64,000 nucleotides of DNA from [Haemophilus] felis (GTDB lineage Bacteria; Pseudomonadota; Gammaproteobacteria; Enterobacterales; Pasteurellaceae): positions 122,542 through 186,541 of the forward strand of contig MUYB01000001.1 of NCBI GenBank assembly GCA_002015125.1. The letters are read 5' to 3'. A program made the translations under genes and the position numbers. This document shows positions 62,894 through 64,000 of the stretch, piece after piece; position 1 is the first letter of the stretch; each line of letters starts with the position of its first letter. Below the pieces are notes generated by a model that saw only the letters and a list, made by a program, of their open reading frames with translations, had not been told where the DNA came from and searched no databases.

Positions 62894-63700
62894 TTAGTGT
62901 TGAATAAATTGCAACAGCAACATATAGATGGCAATGACCAATAAAATAATGCCTAACAGTTTTTTAGTTAACTCAGGTTTAAGCATACCTTTTAATTTCA
63001 TGGAGAAGAAACTGGTTACAAAAGAACTGCCGACAACAATCGCCACAATGGAAAAGTTCACATAACCAATTTGCCAAGAATTAAGCAAATAAAATTGTGG
63101 GGTTTTAGTTAAATAGCCATATAAACTACCCAGTCCACCAATCAACATCATATAGTTAGAATAGGTGGCGATTTGCTTGGTTTGTACACTCGGCAGTTGC
63201 CCAATTAATGGCGCCATAATGGAGCCGCCACCGATACCAGTTAATCCAGCCACGCTACCGCCGAAAGTACAGAAGAAAAAGCCACGCCAATAATCATGGG
63301 ATTGTCCGTTGTCTGTGCTCGATTTCGCGGATTTATGCAGGAATGTACGAATCGCGAGCACAGTTAAGGTGACAATAAAAACACTGATAATCAGTATATC
63401 CGCCACATAAAAACTGCTTTCAAAGCCAAGTTGTACGCCAACGATCATGCCTAAAGACCAAAAAAGCATGGATTTGATATTAATCAGGATTTTTTGTTTA
63501 TAAAAAGAAATGAGATTAATAATTGCCGTTCCCACCACAATAGTGAGAGAAGTGGCTGAAATCATCTGAATAGGCAGTTCGGGAAATAATGTGTGTAGCG
63601 CCGGTACCATTAACACTCCGCCGCCAATTCCAAATAAAGCAGACATTAAATTTGTCAGAATTCCGCAACAAATAAGAATGATGATTAACCCTAATGTCAT
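62894..63700 (-). CDS. TSUP (TauE/SafE) family sulfite/sulfonate-type permease
   Basis: The 268-residue membrane protein belongs to the TSUP family, whose members export sulfite, sulfoacetate or related anions. The two internal repeats are marked by ALFGIGGGVLMVPAL near the N-terminus and GLTGIGGGSIMAPLI near residue 155. About eight membrane segments are expected. I start at the ATG at 63698-63700; an upstream TTG at 63736 is possible but less likely. Substrate is unknown. The IS1016-like element begins 88 bp upstream and may have displaced its promoter. Confidence 0.88.
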   Translation of the reverse strand: MTLGLIIILICCGILTNLMSALFGIGGGVLMVPALHTLFPELPIQMISATSLTIVVGTAIINLISFYKQKILINIKSMLFWSLGMIVGVQLGFESSFYVADILIISVFIVTLTVLAIRTFLHKSAKSSTDNGQSHDYWRGFFFCTFGGSVAGLTGIGGGSIMAPLIGQLPSVQTKQIATYSNYMMLIGGLGSLYGYLTKTPQFYLLNSWQIGYVNFSIVAIVVGSSFVTSFFSMKLKGMLKPELTKKLLGIILLVIAIYMLLLQFIQH

Positions 63701-63788
63701 TTGTGTACCCCAATGTTGTTTTTTGGCTATTTTCAAATAAAAAACCTGCTTCCCTTTATGATCATCCTCATAAAATTCAATTTATTTT

Positions 63789-64000
63789 GGGGCTGACGTA
63801 GATTAGCTAGTATGTTAATCTACAAAAATGAAGATAACTCATTGTAAATTAAAGAAATCTATACAGAAAAGACTCCTTGAGTTTTTTGTACTAGAAGTAA
63901 CAGCTCGTTCAGCAGCGGATTTACTTGGTATTCAGCCCAATTCAGCGATCTTGTTTTATCGTAAAATCCGTGAGGTCATTAGCTATCATTTAGCACTTGA
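63789..64000 (+). mobile_element. IS1016-like insertion sequence (IS1595 family), left end
   Basis: The element begins GGGGCTGACG at 63789 and runs beyond the window. A stem (GTAGATTA 63798-63805 with TAATCTAC 63816-63823) lies between the end and the transposase start. TTTATTTT at 63781-63788 would be the left copy of an 8-bp target duplication. The right end is not in view, so the boundaries are partly inferred. Confidence 0.75.
63828..64000 (+). CDS. IS1595-family (IS1016-type) transposase, partial
   Basis: ATG at 63828 opens a frame that is still open at the window end (57 codons). It starts MKITHCKLKKSIQKRLLEFF and continues with EVTARSAADLLGIQPNSAI and FYRKIREVISYHLAL, the helix-turn-helix region of IS1016-type transposases that are common in Haemophilus and relatives. 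The catalytic DDE-type domain is beyond the edge, so integrity cannot be judged. Confidence 0.88.
   Translation, partial: MKITHCKLKKSIQKRLLEFFVLEVTARSAADLLGIQPNSAILFYRKIREVISYHLAL

Overview
The window is chromosomal DNA of a member of the Pasteurellaceae. The evidence is an AT-rich background, gene families and gene order close to Haemophilus and Pasteurella, four exact copies of the Haemophilus-type uptake signal AAGTGCGGT found by eye (7354-7362, 12989-12997, 18516-18524, 54542-54550, counting both strands), and the left end of an IS1016-like element at the right edge. A citrate synthase gene lies beside sucABCD. H. influenzae lacks citrate synthase, so a relative such as Pasteurella, Avibacterium or Rodentibacter fits better. 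The genus cannot be fixed from this sequence. No rRNA, tRNA, CRISPR array or prophage was seen.

Layout. 1-8962: the division and cell wall (dcw) cluster on the minus strand (mraZ, rsmH, ftsL, ftsI, murE, murF, mraY, start of murD), preceded by three MraZ boxes at 10-bp spacing. 9133-11668: a CstA-family transporter with a perfect CRP palindrome upstream, a small zinc-ribbon membrane protein, and ppiB. 11817-14738: a single-chain type IIL-like restriction-modification enzyme with richer base composition, interrupted AACC repeats at its start and an in-frame palindromic repeat in its body. 14821-20598: cysS, clpB, dapF, rluA. 20672-24734: mscS, then an accessory remnant holding a diverged rluA fragment, a frameshifted haemagglutinin (TpsA) remnant, and a TpsB transporter inactivated by a stop codon and a frameshift.

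24917-29010: yihI, a DUF2489 gene, hemN, a nitroreductase, cysK. 29171-30499: dcuB with an FNR-like site. 30662-35611: the fatty acid and phospholipid cluster yceD-rpmF-plsX-fabH-fabD-fabG-acpP. 35707-38444: lpxB-rnhB, an unknown small gene, arfA with a transcription terminator inside its reading frame, and an ArsC-family gene. 38527-44280: perM, carA, carB. 44370-47215: ndk, pepB, rffG. 47474-50120: sdaC-sdaA for serine use. 50309-53340: infA and mreBCD. 53369-54938: a tiny lipopeptide reading frame and a DASS transporter. 55060-62800: sucD-sucC-sucB-sucA diverging from gltA. 62894-64000: a TSUP permease and the IS1016-like element.

Most of the window is core housekeeping DNA: peptidoglycan synthesis and shape, lipid synthesis, TCA enzymes and anaerobic dicarboxylate exchange. 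The accessory interest lies in the restriction-modification gene, the collapsed two-partner secretion locus, arfA with its internal terminator, and the mosaic composition around carA-carB. I saw no clearly new multi-gene system.
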